Assembly (NCBI RefSeq): GCF_008121495.1
Contig: NZ_CP043051.1
Coordinates: forward strand, 310,001 to 374,000
DNA length: 64,000 nt
Direction of reading: 5' to 3'
Source: Mediterraneibacter gnavus ATCC 29149
Lineage (GTDB): Bacteria > Bacillota > Clostridia > Lachnospirales > Lachnospiraceae
Positions 19,453-28,162 of the stretch are shown here, one piece after another; positions within the stretch are counted from its first letter, which is position 1, and each line of letters starts with the position of its first letter. The notes below the pieces were generated by a model that was not told the origin of the DNA, did not search any database, and saw nothing but the letters and a program-made list of their open reading frames with translations. The translations under genes and the position numbers were made by a program.

Positions 19453-20844
19453 TTATTCGATGAATGTATTTTGCTTTCTTTTCCGGTACCACCACCAGAG
19501 CAGAATACACCTGCATACATTATCCATTACCATAAAAGCCCAGACTATTTTTAAATTGTTCCCTATCATACTTACATATCCCCATGTCATACATATCCGA
19601 ATTCCCCACATGGTTAATACAGAGAACAAAAATGGCATTTTGGTATCTCCAATACCAAAGAAAACACCTTCATAGATAATCAATGCTGCATAAAGAGGCT
19701 CACTCACAGCCACGATTCTCAACAATACGGCCCCCAGTTTGATCACATTTTTGTCGATCGTAAACAAGGCCATGATACCGGATGCTTTTGCAAAAAGTCC
19801 AATTGCCATCGTAGTCATAATCGATACAGCAACGAAAAGTCCCGACTTAACCACGGATTCCAGTTCTTTTTCACTCTTCCTGCCCATCGCATTCCCGGAA
19901 AGAGTACTGACTGCTGTTTGAATCCCATATCCCGGTACATAAAAAGCTTGTTCGATGATTAACGCTATTGAATGTGCTGCCACACTCAGCGTTCCAAGTC
20001 CTGCAACCAGTCCTGAAAAAACTACATAACCACATCCCATCACCATTCTTTGTCCGACCAATGGCATGGAAACTCGAATACAATCCTTCAAAATTGTCCA
20101 CTTCGGTCTCAATAATCCGCCTGTCACCGTTAGCAACGGATTATGCATCGCAGCAATAAAAATTGCAATTCCTCCTATGCTCTGACTGAGCGCTGTAGCA
20201 AAAGCAGCTCCTTTCACACCCCAGCCTGCTCCCGGAATTACTATTTTTTCCCCAAACAAAACAAAGGCAGTACCTGTGCCAATCAACAATTGATTTAACA
20301 TAATATTTAAAATATTTACACTCAGATTGATATATAATGGCGTTTTGGAATCTTTATTCGCCCTTAAAATATTTCCATATACGATCAAACTCCCTCTAAA
20401 CAGCAATGGACAGTTTATAATGAAAAAATATTCGCTCGCATCTTTCCATATTTCCCTGCTTGCGCCCATCCACTGCGGCAATACCGGACTGATCAGCAAT
20501 GCAATGATTGTTTCTGCAATCCCTAAAAAAACAACAACCCACAGAGCCTGTGACGATGTGCGATGTGCCATCACTACATCCCCTTCTCCGGTATACCTCG
20601 CTATATAACTTAGCATTCCCATACTAACAGCAAAAAACATTCCATTGAACAGCCAGTTCACTGTAGCTGTCAATCCTATTGCAGCACTCGCGATCGCACC
20701 AATCTGCCCGACCATTGCAGTATCAACATACGACACAACCGTTTGCAGCAGTTGTTCTACGATCGTTGGCATCCCCAGAATCCATAATTCATGCAGCATA
20801 GAATCTTTCCTGTTCGTCTTATTTTGGATGAATGTATCCATATT
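19453..20844 (-). CDS. MATE family efflux transporter
   Basis: About 463 residues with twelve predicted hydrophobic segments. The N-terminal ILGMPTIVEQLLQTVVSYVDTAMVGQIGA and the internal repeat around MPLVGQRMVMGCGYVVFSGLVAGLG are the paired signatures of the MATE fold. The ATG at 20844 is preferred because GGAGG lies 8 nt upstream; in-frame starts 6 and 12 bp earlier exist. MATE proteins export cationic drugs or metabolites with Na+ or H+. Here it sits between the regulators and an epimerase, so export of a pathway by-product is possible but not shown. Confidence 0.85.
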   Translation of the reverse strand, partial: NMDTFIQNKTNRKDSMLHELWILGMPTIVEQLLQTVVSYVDTAMVGQIGAIASAAIGLTATVNWLFNGMFFAVSMGMLSYIARYTGEGDVVMAHRTSSQALWVVVFLGIAETIIALLISPVLPQWMGASREIWKDASEYFFIINCPLLFRGSLIVYGNILRANKDSKTPLYINLSVNILNIMLNQLLIGTGTAFVLFGEKIVIPGAGWGVKGAAFATALSQSIGGIAIFIAAMHNPLLTVTGGLLRPKWTILKDCIRVSMPLVGQRMVMGCGYVVFSGLVAGLGTLSVAAHSIALIIEQAFYVPGYGIQTAVSTLSGNAMGRKSEKELESVVKSGLFVAVSIMTTMAIGLFAKASGIMALFTIDKNVIKLGAVLLRIVAVSEPLYAALIIYEGVFFGIGDTKMPFLFSVLTMWGIRICMTWGYVSMIGNNLKIVWAFMVMDNVCRCILLWWWYRKRKQNTFIE

Positions 20845-20875
20845 CATCGCCTCCAATATTTTTTCATTTTATCTA

Positions 20876-20903
20876 TTGACTTTTAAACATGATATGATAT
20901 TCT
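20876..20903 (+). promoter_or_regulatory. Promoter of the plus-strand epimerase gene
   Basis: TTGACT (20876-20881), 16-bp spacer, TATTCT (20898-20903), about 67 bp before the start codon; ATGGAGGTG supplies the ribosome site. It lies in the divergent gap with the MATE gene. Confidence 0.6.
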
Positions 20904-20969
20904 TTATTTATAATTGTTTGTTATTTTATATACTTATCTACAGAAAAATTATATCATGGAGGTGTTAGC

Positions 20970-21827
20970 ATGTCAATTATCACAATGGACCAGATTGCTG
21001 TTATGAGTGTGCAATACGTACACTACACGTTCGATTACTATCTTGATTCGATGCATCAATGCGGTATCAAGAACCTTGATCTATGGGGCGGATCCCCTCA
21101 TTACTGCAGGCTCGACTACTTAACCTCGTCATCTGCAGAACGAAAACTTCTCGAGATGAGACGAAAAGCAGAAAGTCTGGGAATGAAATATGTTATGTAT
21201 ACACCTGAAACCCTTGGATATCCATATAGTTTCAGTGCACCAGAACAGCCCATCCGGGATCGTACAGTCGATTACTTTGACATGGCAATGGACGATGCTC
21301 TAACGCTTGGTACAAACCGTGTTTTCATGAACAGCGGGTGTGGCCCTCTCGATATTCCAAGAGAAGACAGCTGGAAGCGCGCCGTTGAAACGATACATAA
21401 GATTTGTGAAATGGCTGAAAAACGTGGTATTTCTATTTTACTTGAGCAGCTGCAGCCATATGAAAGCAATCTTTTGGTAAATCTTCCGCAGATGAAGGAA
21501 ATGCTCAACGAAGTTCACAGCCCTGCTTTAAAGACCTGCGTAGATTTGATTGCAATGGAAGTCGCAGGAGAAAACCTGGAAGATTATTATAACGTATTAG
21601 GAGAAGACACTATTCAATTCATTCATTATGCAGATGGAGATCCCTCCGGTCATTTTATTCTCGGAGACGGAAACCTCCCATTAAAAGAATACTTGAATAT
21701 CTTAGAAAAGCATAATTATACCGGAATCGTAGATTTAGAAATCAATGACTCCATTTACTGGGACGATCCTCATACTTCTGTACAGCGGTCTGTCAACTAT
21801 CTCAAAGAAAATTTGTTGATAAAATAG
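20970..21827 (+). CDS. Sugar phosphate isomerase/epimerase (TIM barrel), FrlC-related
   Basis: A 285-residue AP-endonuclease-2-like TIM barrel. Residue stretches ILLEQLQPYESN (metal ligand Glu), TCVDLIAM, FIHYADGDPSGH and FILGDGNLPLKEYL correspond to the metal and substrate sites of the family; IKNLDLWGGSPHY is the variant of the FrlC EIWGGRPHA stretch. It is the most diverged of the three epimerase-like proteins in the window and the only one on the plus strand, with its own promoter. The substrate is presumably another epimer of the sugar moiety (inference). Confidence 0.75.
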   Translation: MSIITMDQIAVMSVQYVHYTFDYYLDSMHQCGIKNLDLWGGSPHYCRLDYLTSSSAERKLLEMRRKAESLGMKYVMYTPETLGYPYSFSAPEQPIRDRTVDYFDMAMDDALTLGTNRVFMNSGCGPLDIPREDSWKRAVETIHKICEMAEKRGISILLEQLQPYESNLLVNLPQMKEMLNEVHSPALKTCVDLIAMEVAGENLEDYYNVLGEDTIQFIHYADGDPSGHFILGDGNLPLKEYLNILEKHNYTGIVDLEINDSIYWDDPHTSVQRSVNYLKENLLIK

Positions 21828-21850
21828 TTTTTGCCATATCAGAAACAACA

Positions 21851-21896
21851 TATAAAAATTCCTCTTTTGCAATTCTGCAAAGAGGAATTTTTATAT
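21851..21896 (+). terminator. Bidirectional terminator
   Basis: Long stem: tataaaaattcctctttt pairs with aagaggaatttttata around a small loop, with one bulged base. A/T-runs on both sides allow it to end the plus-strand epimerase and the minus-strand frlC gene. Confidence 0.75.
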
Positions 21897-21909
21897 TGAC
21901 AATATAGCC

Positions 21910-22740
21910 TTAATATCCTGCTTTATCCATCATTTCACGAATATTGTTAATTGCTCTTCTTCCATACATTCTAGGTTCATTGATATATCCTGTAACCAAT
22001 TCAATTGTTGCCGTTCCCTGATAATCAATGTCCTTCAATTCATAAAACAGCTCTTGCAATGGGATCTGACCTTCTCCCGGCATAACATGAGAATCCGAAT
22101 CAGATACTCCATCAATGATGTGCATATGATACATCTTGTCTCCCAACTTATCAAAATAATCCATAATACTCTCCGATTGTGTAAATGGTGCAACAATATC
22201 ACACATTCCAACTAAATATGGAGAGTCAACCCATCGAAAGAGCTCCTGTAAATCGTTGGCATTTTTTATCACATTTGACTCATATGTTGTCAATGTTTCC
22301 ATGATTAATTTATGTTGTATCTTTTCTGCATGATCTGCTAATTCCCGCACAGTTTTCACTAAACGATCCCACATTTCTTTGTATGTGGTTCCATAGCCCG
22401 AATGTCCTGCACTGATCAGTGTAAAATCTGCACCCATTTCTTTTGCCATATCCATAGAGGTCTTCAAATACTCCACGGATTCCTGCCGCATTGCTTCTGT
22501 GCCGATCATATAGTTAAATGGATATGCATTGTGTTCCGGCGTAAATCCACGAACAGGAATCTCATACTTCTCGATCAAACGCCGAACTTCATGAATCGCA
22601 CCTGCTTTCAGATCATATGTATACGCATGTGGACGAGCTCCCCACAGCTCAATGTAGTCATATCCAAATCTTTTCGCATCTTTAAAACAATCTTCCAACG
22701 GATTTCTCTGATATCCACTTGTAAACATTCCTATTTTCAT
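21910..22740 (-). CDS. frlC: FrlC-like fructoselysine 3-epimerase
   Basis: A 276-residue TIM-barrel epimerase and the best FrlC match in the window. The N-terminus KIGMFTSGYQRNPLED, IELWGARPHAYTYDLKAG, the METLTTYESN metal ligand, MCDIVAPFTQSES, HIIDGVSDSDSHVMPGEG and ELVTGYINEPRMYGRRA follow FrlC, as I recall it, almost segment by segment. FrlC interconverts psicoselysine and fructoselysine before the FrlD kinase acts. ATG 22740 follows AGGAGG at 7 nt. The HAD gene lies 115 bp upstream on the same strand with no clear promoter between, so the two are probably one transcript. Confidence 0.82.
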   Translation of the reverse strand: MKIGMFTSGYQRNPLEDCFKDAKRFGYDYIELWGARPHAYTYDLKAGAIHEVRRLIEKYEIPVRGFTPEHNAYPFNYMIGTEAMRQESVEYLKTSMDMAKEMGADFTLISAGHSGYGTTYKEMWDRLVKTVRELADHAEKIQHKLIMETLTTYESNVIKNANDLQELFRWVDSPYLVGMCDIVAPFTQSESIMDYFDKLGDKMYHMHIIDGVSDSDSHVMPGEGQIPLQELFYELKDIDYQGTATIELVTGYINEPRMYGRRAINNIREMMDKAGY

Positions 22741-22855
22741 AATCAACCTCCTAAACTCATATAATTCTGCCTCTCATCTCCGTAAGTTTCATCCTGCTTC
22801 CAGTCTACAGAACACCATGCTCATATCATCACTCCTTCCTTTTTTCGATTTATTT

Positions 22856-23659
22856 TTATAAATCAAACTCATGATTCAACATTTTCGTAACAATTTCTTC
22901 TACCACATCGTGATTGTTATCTCTTTCCATAACAAAATCCGCTTGATTTTTCACAATCTCTACTGCATTTCCGACAGCAATTCCAACAGCAGCCCTCTGC
23001 AGCATATCCAGGTCATTGTAATAGTTTCCAACTGTGATTATATCTTCATAAGCGATCCCTAATTCATTTGCAAGAATTTCAATTCCCTGCCATTTTGTTA
23101 TATTCCTGTCTATAATATCAATGGAACCCGGTTCAGAATTTGTGTAGGTCAGCTCAAATATGGAAGAATCAATATATGCAGCTACACGTTCCCAATCTTT
23201 CGCTGCCATAAAACTTTCTATCTTTTCTTGAAAATCCACTTTTTCAAACACATCCACAACCTTCGGCAAAAGGTTGATTTCCTTTGCGTATTCCGCAGTT
23301 GCATCTGTCATTTTAGAAACATACCATTTAAGCCCATTGCACCATTGAATCTGAAGTCCATTTTCCATACAATATGAAATTAATTTCTTACAAACCTCTG
23401 AAGGAATCCTCTTATCATATAAGATTTTTTTATCTGCACACCTAATAATCTTCCCACCCGTATTAAGGATCTGATAATCTGTAATCCATTGATCCTCCTT
23501 TAATGTAAGCATATCCATTTCTCTTCTGCCGGAAACGAATGCAACAATGCATCCTTTCTTCTGTGCTAATTGAATAGCTCTCTTACTTTTTTCTCCCATA
23601 CTATAATCATCACATACAGACGTTCCATCAATATCTAATGCTAATAACTTTTTCCCCAT
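22856..23659 (-). CDS. Cof-type HAD-superfamily sugar phosphatase
   Basis: A 267-residue HAD IIB (Cof-type) hydrolase. LDIDGT is the nucleophile motif, FVSGRRE motif II, the Lys of ITKWQGIE motif III, and TVGNYYNDLDML motif IV. In motif IV the usual first Asp of GDxxND is Asn (GNYYND), which may weaken Mg2+ binding. Such enzymes dephosphorylate sugar phosphates and cofactors; here it may relieve sugar-phosphate stress in the pathway. GAGGAGCGC is just before the ATG. Its promoter has consensus boxes and a candidate operator just downstream of the start site. Confidence 0.82.
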   Translation of the reverse strand: MGKKLLALDIDGTSVCDDYSMGEKSKRAIQLAQKKGCIVAFVSGRREMDMLTLKEDQWITDYQILNTGGKIIRCADKKILYDKRIPSEVCKKLISYCMENGLQIQWCNGLKWYVSKMTDATAEYAKEINLLPKVVDVFEKVDFQEKIESFMAAKDWERVAAYIDSSIFELTYTNSEPGSIDIIDRNITKWQGIEILANELGIAYEDIITVGNYYNDLDMLQRAAVGIAVGNAVEIVKNQADFVMERDNNHDVVEEIVTKMLNHEFDL

Positions 23660-23697
23660 TGCGCTCCTCTTTTTTTCGTTTTATATATAATTAATGT

Positions 23698-23709
23698 TTT
23701 TTCAATACA
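23698..23709. promoter_or_regulatory. Candidate shared operator, copy 3 (TTTTTCAATACA)
   Basis: One base different from copies 1 and 2. It lies 14 bp downstream of the HAD gene -10 box, almost the same geometry as copy 1 at the BtpA gene. Confidence 0.45.
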
Positions 23710-23723
23710 TTTTACATCTATAA

Positions 23724-23751
23724 ATTATATCATCAGTATATATAATGTCAA
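23724..23751 (-). promoter_or_regulatory. Promoter of the HAD-frlC unit
   Basis: On the minus strand, TTGACA (23751-23746), 16-bp spacer, TATAAT (23729-23724). Consensus boxes, same spacer length and similar flanks as the BtpA promoter, which suggests duplication or shared control. Confidence 0.75.
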
Positions 23752-23830
23752 TATTTTATTTATTCTATCTAGTTTTTTATTTCTAATATAAGTTATTTTA
23801 ACCAAAAATAAATATTTTCAATGATATATA

Positions 23831-23859
23831 TTGAACATTTTGCCATTTCGTGCTATTAT
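23831..23859 (+). promoter_or_regulatory. Promoter of the NhaC unit
   Basis: TTGAAC (23831-23836), 17-bp spacer, TATTAT (23854-23859) with a TGC extended -10. It implies a leader of about 260 nt before the antiporter gene. This 468-bp divergent gap (23660-24127) also holds the HAD promoter, two motif copies and a small ORF. Confidence 0.6.
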
Positions 23860-23889
23860 CCACTCATCTAGTATATGTACATCTTTACA

Positions 23890-23901
23890 TTTTTTGATAC
23901 A
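23890..23901. promoter_or_regulatory. Candidate shared operator, copy 4 (TTTTTTGATACA)
   Basis: One base different from copies 1 and 2; placed about 30 bp downstream of the -10 box of the NhaC promoter, inside the transcribed leader. Confidence 0.4.
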
Positions 23902-23958
23902 CATTTTTCATTTAATCAATTTGTGTGTATGCTATATTTTTTGAAAGGAGGTATTTTT

Positions 23959-24054
23959 ATGAAGACACTTTATAATTTCTTTCCTGAATATTCTGTTCTT
24001 GTTCCTGCAACAGAGTATTCCACATTATCCTGGAAATTATTCTTCCTTACTTGA
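23959..24054 (+). CDS. Small ORF (31 codons) in the leader of the NhaC gene
   Basis: ATG at 23959 is preceded by GAAAGGAGG at 7 nt, one of the best ribosome sites in the region. It encodes a 31-residue peptide (start MKTLYNFFPEY, end LSWKLFFLT) rich in aromatic and hydrophobic residues, then stops 73 bp before the antiporter start. It may be a leader peptide coupling translation to expression of the carrier, or a small membrane peptide. No homologue is recognised. Confidence 0.5.
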   Translation: MKTLYNFFPEYSVLVPATEYSTLSWKLFFLT

Positions 24055-24127
24055 CATGCGAATTTCGTCAATTACATCTTTTCAACAATGAATACTGTAT
24101 TAAAATTTACAAGTAAGGAGATTTTTT

Positions 24128-25663
24128 ATGGATGCTGTATATGTAGGATGGTTATCAATCCTCCCGCCAGTAATTGCGATTATTCTGGCTTTGATTACCA
24201 AAGAAGTACTTTTTTCACTGATAACCGGGATTCTATCCGGTACACTAATTTATTCTTTCGCGTCAGGTACCAATCCGATTATCGGATCTGTTTCCACCGC
24301 ATTTGAAGTCATGATTCAAAAAACAGATATGAATATCATGGTTTTCTGCTTTTTATTAGGAGGTTTAGTTTACCTTGTCAACGCATCAGGTGGTGCAGAA
24401 GCGTACGGAAAATGGGCCTCTAAGGTGATTCGTACCAAACGCTCTTCACTTTTACTCACTAGTTTACTTGGCTGTCTTATCTTTTTAGATGACTATTTTA
24501 ATTGCCTGACAGTAGGAACGGTTATGAAACCAGTCACTGACAGATATAAAGTCAGCCGTGCAAAATTGGCTTATATTATTGATGCAACCGCTGCACCAAT
24601 CTGTATTATTGCACCAATATCAAGTTGGGCTGCTGCAGTTGGAAGTTATTTAAAAAATACAGGTGCATTTGACTCTGAATTCAAAGCCTTTATTACGGCT
24701 ATCCCATACAATTTTTATGCCCTTCTCAGCCTTTTCATGGTTTTACTTGTGTGTGCCTTTTCACTGGATTTTGGCCCTATGGCAAAACATGAAGCATTGG
24801 CAAAAACAGGGGTTTTAGGAGAACTTGAAGAAAAAAATGCAGACAAAGAAGTTTCTGCAAAAAAAGGGCATGTCATTGACATGATCCTTCCTATTCTCGT
24901 TTTAATTATCATAGCAATCCTCGGAATGCTATATAACGGCGGCTATTGGAGCGGTGATCCTGCTTTGCACAGCATCACTGCCGCACTCGGAAACTGTGTT
25001 GCTGCACAAGCTCTCGTTTGGGGCAGCTTTGCCGGGCTGATCACTGCACTTTGTTTGTATGTTCCCAGAAAAATTATGAGTTTCAAAGAATTTATGGACA
25101 ACTTCACAAAAGGAATGCAACAAATGATCACTTCCGGATGTATTCTAATGCTCGCATGGACAATCGGTGGTATTTGCAGAGATTTATTAAGTACACCGGC
25201 TTTTGTAAAAACATTTGTTGAAACAACCGGACTTCCCGGTGCATTTCTTCCGGCTTTGGTATTTTTACTTTCTGGATTCCTAAGTTTTGCGACTGGAACA
25301 TCCTGGGGAACATTTGGTATTTTAATCCCAATCATTATCCCTGTTGCACAAGCCATTTGTCCTGATTTACTCGTCGCTTCCCTGGCAGCCACACTTGCCG
25401 GCAGTGTATTTGGAGACCATTGCTCACCGATATCCGATACAACCATTCTCTCAAGCGCCGGTGCCGGTGTGGACCATTTGGTTCATGTTTCTACACAAAT
25501 GGTATATTCATTAACTGTAGCAGCCTGCTGCCTCATTGGATATCTTGTGATCGGTTTGACAAATGGAAATCTGATCCTCTCCTTAGTTGTTTCTGCTTTA
25601 TGTATGATAATATTGATTTTGGTTATGCATAAGCGGTCTGCTGCAAAGCTAAAAAAACTATAA
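24128..25663 (+). CDS. NhaC-family Na+/H+ antiporter-like carrier
   Basis: A 511-residue membrane protein with about 11-13 hydrophobic segments. Family markers are FLDDYFNCLTVG in the first half, ATAAPICIIAPISSWAAAVG, and SFATGTSWGTFGILIPIIIP with GDHCSPISDTT in the second, typical of the NhaC/ion transporter superfamily. Such proteins exchange Na+ for H+ or for organic anions and amino acids; in a catabolic locus whose FrlA-like carrier is broken, substrate transport is an open possibility. AGTAAGGAG precedes the ATG. The gene ends just before the group II intron remnant. Confidence 0.83.
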   Translation: MDAVYVGWLSILPPVIAIILALITKEVLFSLITGILSGTLIYSFASGTNPIIGSVSTAFEVMIQKTDMNIMVFCFLLGGLVYLVNASGGAEAYGKWASKVIRTKRSSLLLTSLLGCLIFLDDYFNCLTVGTVMKPVTDRYKVSRAKLAYIIDATAAPICIIAPISSWAAAVGSYLKNTGAFDSEFKAFITAIPYNFYALLSLFMVLLVCAFSLDFGPMAKHEALAKTGVLGELEEKNADKEVSAKKGHVIDMILPILVLIIIAILGMLYNGGYWSGDPALHSITAALGNCVAAQALVWGSFAGLITALCLYVPRKIMSFKEFMDNFTKGMQQMITSGCILMLAWTIGGICRDLLSTPAFVKTFVETTGLPGAFLPALVFLLSGFLSFATGTSWGTFGILIPIIIPVAQAICPDLLVASLAATLAGSVFGDHCSPISDTTILSSAGAGVDHLVHVSTQMVYSLTVAACCLIGYLVIGLTNGNLILSLVVSALCMIILILVMHKRSAAKLKKL

Positions 25664-25674
25664 TTTTTCAATAA

Positions 25675-25960
<286 letters not shown>

Positions 25961-25964
25961 TCAC

Positions 25965-27434
25965 TTACTTTCCTTCTATTTGAATAACTTTTGTCGCCAC
26001 GGCCTCCCGAAATGCCTGATCATGCTCGACCAGAAGCATCGTCGGGGAGAATTCCCGGATCAGCTGTTCAATCTGCATCCTGGAATACAGATCCACAAAA
26101 TTCAGCGGTTCATCCCACACATATAAGTGTGCCTGTTCGCAGAGACTTTTTGCGATCAGCACCTTTTTCTTCTGACCACCGGAAAAATCCTGTATTTCCT
26201 TTTCAAACTGAATCCTCTCAAAATCCAGTTTCCGCAGGATTGCTTTGAATAAAGCTTCCTCGATCTGGTTCTTTTTCGCAAAATCAGAAAGTGTCCCCTG
26301 CAAATGTGACGCATCCTGTGGTACATAAGAAATGACAAGTCCAGATCCCATCGTGATCGTCCCTGTATGCTCCAAAGCTTCTCCCACCACGAATTTGAGC
26401 AGACTGCTTTTGCCGCTTCCATTGCTTCCTTCTAATACCACCCGCTCTCCACGACGGATAGAAAAGGACACCGGACAGCTTACCGGATTTTTCTCATAAC
26501 AGACTGACACCTCTGAAAAAGTAACCAGAGTATCCGAACGATATTGCAAGGGCAGCAGCTTTAACTCTTCTGCCCTTTCCTGGTTTTTCAAAAGGCCTGA
26601 CTTCTGCTCGATTGCCTTTTGTTGTCTCGCTTCGATCGACTTGGCCCGTTTCATCATCTTCGCAGACTTATGCCCGATATACCCTTTATCCGCAGCCCCG
26701 GTTTTGGAGGCTTCCACTCGGTCTGACCATCCTTGTGTACGTTTTGCTGACTGCGAAAGTCTTCGGATATCCTTTTTCAAAGACGCATTCTGCGCTTCTT
26801 CCAACCGCTGCTGTTGTTCAAAATTTTGAAGAAACGCAGAAAAAGTCCCGCTCTGTACTTCAATATTACTTCGATTCAAGGATAAAATATGATCCACACA
26901 CCCATCCAGGAAACACCTGTCATGGGACACCAGAATAAATCCCTTCCTTTTTCTCAAATACTCCGATACAATCTGTCTGCCATGTGTATCCAGATGATTG
27001 GTCGGCTCATCGATCAACAGAAAATGTCCTTCATTCAAAAACAGTGCTGCAAGAAGGACTTTCGTCTGTTCTCCGTTGGAAAGCGTCTCAAAAGGACGCC
27101 AAAGCACTTCTTCATCCACTTCCAAAGCGTAAAGTTCCTTCCGTATCTGCCACTCTTCTGCCTGCGGACACACCTCATTCAGTACTTCCATCGTCCACTT
27201 TTTTGTATCTTTTACCAAATACGGAAAATAATCAAACCGGACTGATTTTATAATTTTCCCCCGATACTCATACTGATCCATCAAAAGATTTAAAAACGTC
27301 GTCTTTCCTCTGCCGTTTCTCCCCACAAATCCCAGTTTCCAGTCTGTGTCGATCTGAAAACTCACATTTTCAAAAATAGGATCATAACTGGACGGATAAG
27401 AAAACGTAAGATTTTCTACTTTTATCATCGACAT
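25965..27434 (-). CDS. Lsa-like ABC-F ribosomal protection protein
   Basis: A 489-residue protein with two ABC ATPase domains and no membrane segments, the ABC-F layout. Domain 1 has GRNGRGKTT (Walker A), LSNGEQTK (signature) and LLIDEPTNHLD. The linker is about 80 basic/helical residues. Domain 2 has GSNGSGKSS, FSGGQKKK and VWDEPLNFVD. N-terminal SYPSSYDPIFENVSFQID and DWKLGFVGRNGRGKTT resemble Lsa proteins, which displace lincosamides, streptogramin A and pleuromutilins from the ribosome. TTAGGAGG precedes the ATG by 9 nt. The leader carries a small ORF and a terminator, the usual attenuation arrangement for inducible ABC-F genes. Confidence 0.85.
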   Translation of the reverse strand: MSMIKVENLTFSYPSSYDPIFENVSFQIDTDWKLGFVGRNGRGKTTFLNLLMDQYEYRGKIIKSVRFDYFPYLVKDTKKWTMEVLNEVCPQAEEWQIRKELYALEVDEEVLWRPFETLSNGEQTKVLLAALFLNEGHFLLIDEPTNHLDTHGRQIVSEYLRKRKGFILVSHDRCFLDGCVDHILSLNRSNIEVQSGTFSAFLQNFEQQQRLEEAQNASLKKDIRRLSQSAKRTQGWSDRVEASKTGAADKGYIGHKSAKMMKRAKSIEARQQKAIEQKSGLLKNQERAEELKLLPLQYRSDTLVTFSEVSVCYEKNPVSCPVSFSIRRGERVVLEGSNGSGKSSLLKFVVGEALEHTGTITMGSGLVISYVPQDASHLQGTLSDFAKKNQIEEALFKAILRKLDFERIQFEKEIQDFSGGQKKKVLIAKSLCEQAHLYVWDEPLNFVDLYSRMQIEQLIREFSPTMLLVEHDQAFREAVATKVIQIEGK

Positions 27435-27455
27435 TGCTCCCTGCCTCCTAACGTC

Positions 27456-27486
27456 AAAAAAACTGCAAGAAAGTCAATTCCTGCAG
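27456..27486 (-). terminator. Leader terminator (attenuator) of the ABC-F gene
   Basis: On the minus strand CTGCAGGAA and TTCTTGCAG form a 9-bp stem with one G.U, followed by seven T (27462-27456), only 21 nt before the ABC-F start codon. A terminator in this position must be overcome for expression. Its ascending arm overlaps the end of the leader ORF at 27474-27539. Confidence 0.75.
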
Positions 27487-27539
27487 CTTCTCATAGCACA
27501 AACCATCCCCATATCAGACGTATGCGGCCAATGATCCAT
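27474..27539 (-). CDS. Leader peptide (21 codons) upstream of the ABC-F gene
   Basis: An ATG at 27539 opens a 21-codon frame (MDHWPHTSDMGMVCAMRSCRN) whose TGA stop lies in the loop of the leader terminator. A ribosome stalled near the end of this frame by an antibiotic would cover the ascending arm and prevent termination. The ribosome site is weak (only an AGAG-type match nearby), so translation is plausible but unproven. The rest of the leader back to 27690 shows one more small CGCAA-TTGCG stem and no clear gene. Confidence 0.5.
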   Translation of the reverse strand: MDHWPHTSDMGMVCAMRSCRN

Positions 27540-27695
27540 ATCTGTGAACAAGACTCTTAACTTTCCTGCAAAAAGGCGCAATCATTGCGTATCTGCACAA
27601 TCACTGCTGTTTTCCATTCTACTTGCAAGAAAAATTAATCATCCTTCCACCTCTTTCATTTCAAATCTGTTTCTAACATATCACAAGATGAAAAA

Positions 27696-27723
27696 ACAGG
27701 CAAGCCTTTTTTTGCCTGCCTGT
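27696..27723 (-). terminator. Terminator of the ArsC/Spx-like gene
   Basis: On the minus strand ACAGGCAGGC and GCTTGCCTGT pair with one mismatch around an A-rich loop, followed by TTTTTT. It lies about 20 bp after the stop codon at 27742. Confidence 0.75.
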
Positions 27724-27741
27724 CAGAACTCTTTGTTTCGA

Positions 27742-28089
27742 TTACAGCTCTTCTTCCCACTGTGCTTCTTTAAACCCAACAAGAACGCTCTCTTTTGTCA
27801 CAACAATCGGACGCTTTACGAGCATTCCGTCTGAAGCAAGCAGTGCCAGCTGTTCGTCCTCGCTCATTTCCGGAAGTTTATCTTTTAGCTTCATCTCTTT
27901 GTAAAGCATCCCGCTTGTATTAAAGAAGCGCTTAAGAGGAAGCCCGCTTCTCTGATACCATTCTTTTAACTCTTCCAGTGACGGGTTATTCTCTTTGATA
28001 TCTCGTTCTTCATAAGAAATCTGATGCTCATCCAGCCACTTTTTGGCACGTTTGCATGTGGTACATTTCGGATAGTGTACAAATAACAT
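27742..28089 (-). CDS. ArsC/Spx-family thioredoxin-fold protein
   Basis: A 115-residue protein of the ArsC/Spx/YffB family. The N-terminal FVHYPKCTTCKRAKKWLDE gives the CxxC redox site, and LPLKRFFNTSGMLYKE and MLVKRPIVV are the conserved central and C-terminal segments. The RP dipeptide in KRPIVV matches the family cis-Pro/Arg region. ATG 28089 (after AAGGAAG) is preferred over an upstream frame extension. It may be a reductase or an Spx-like RNA polymerase-binding regulator; the conserved CxxC does not separate these. It lies just after the histidine kinase gene, perhaps co-transcribed. Confidence 0.8.
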   Translation of the reverse strand: MLFVHYPKCTTCKRAKKWLDEHQISYEERDIKENNPSLEELKEWYQRSGLPLKRFFNTSGMLYKEMKLKDKLPEMSEDEQLALLASDGMLVKRPIVVTKESVLVGFKEAQWEEEL

Positions 28090-28162
28090 CGGTCTGTCTT
28101 CCTTTCTTTTCGTATTAGATTTCGTTTGTATTCTATATCCTTTTTCAAACTTTTGCAATTAC

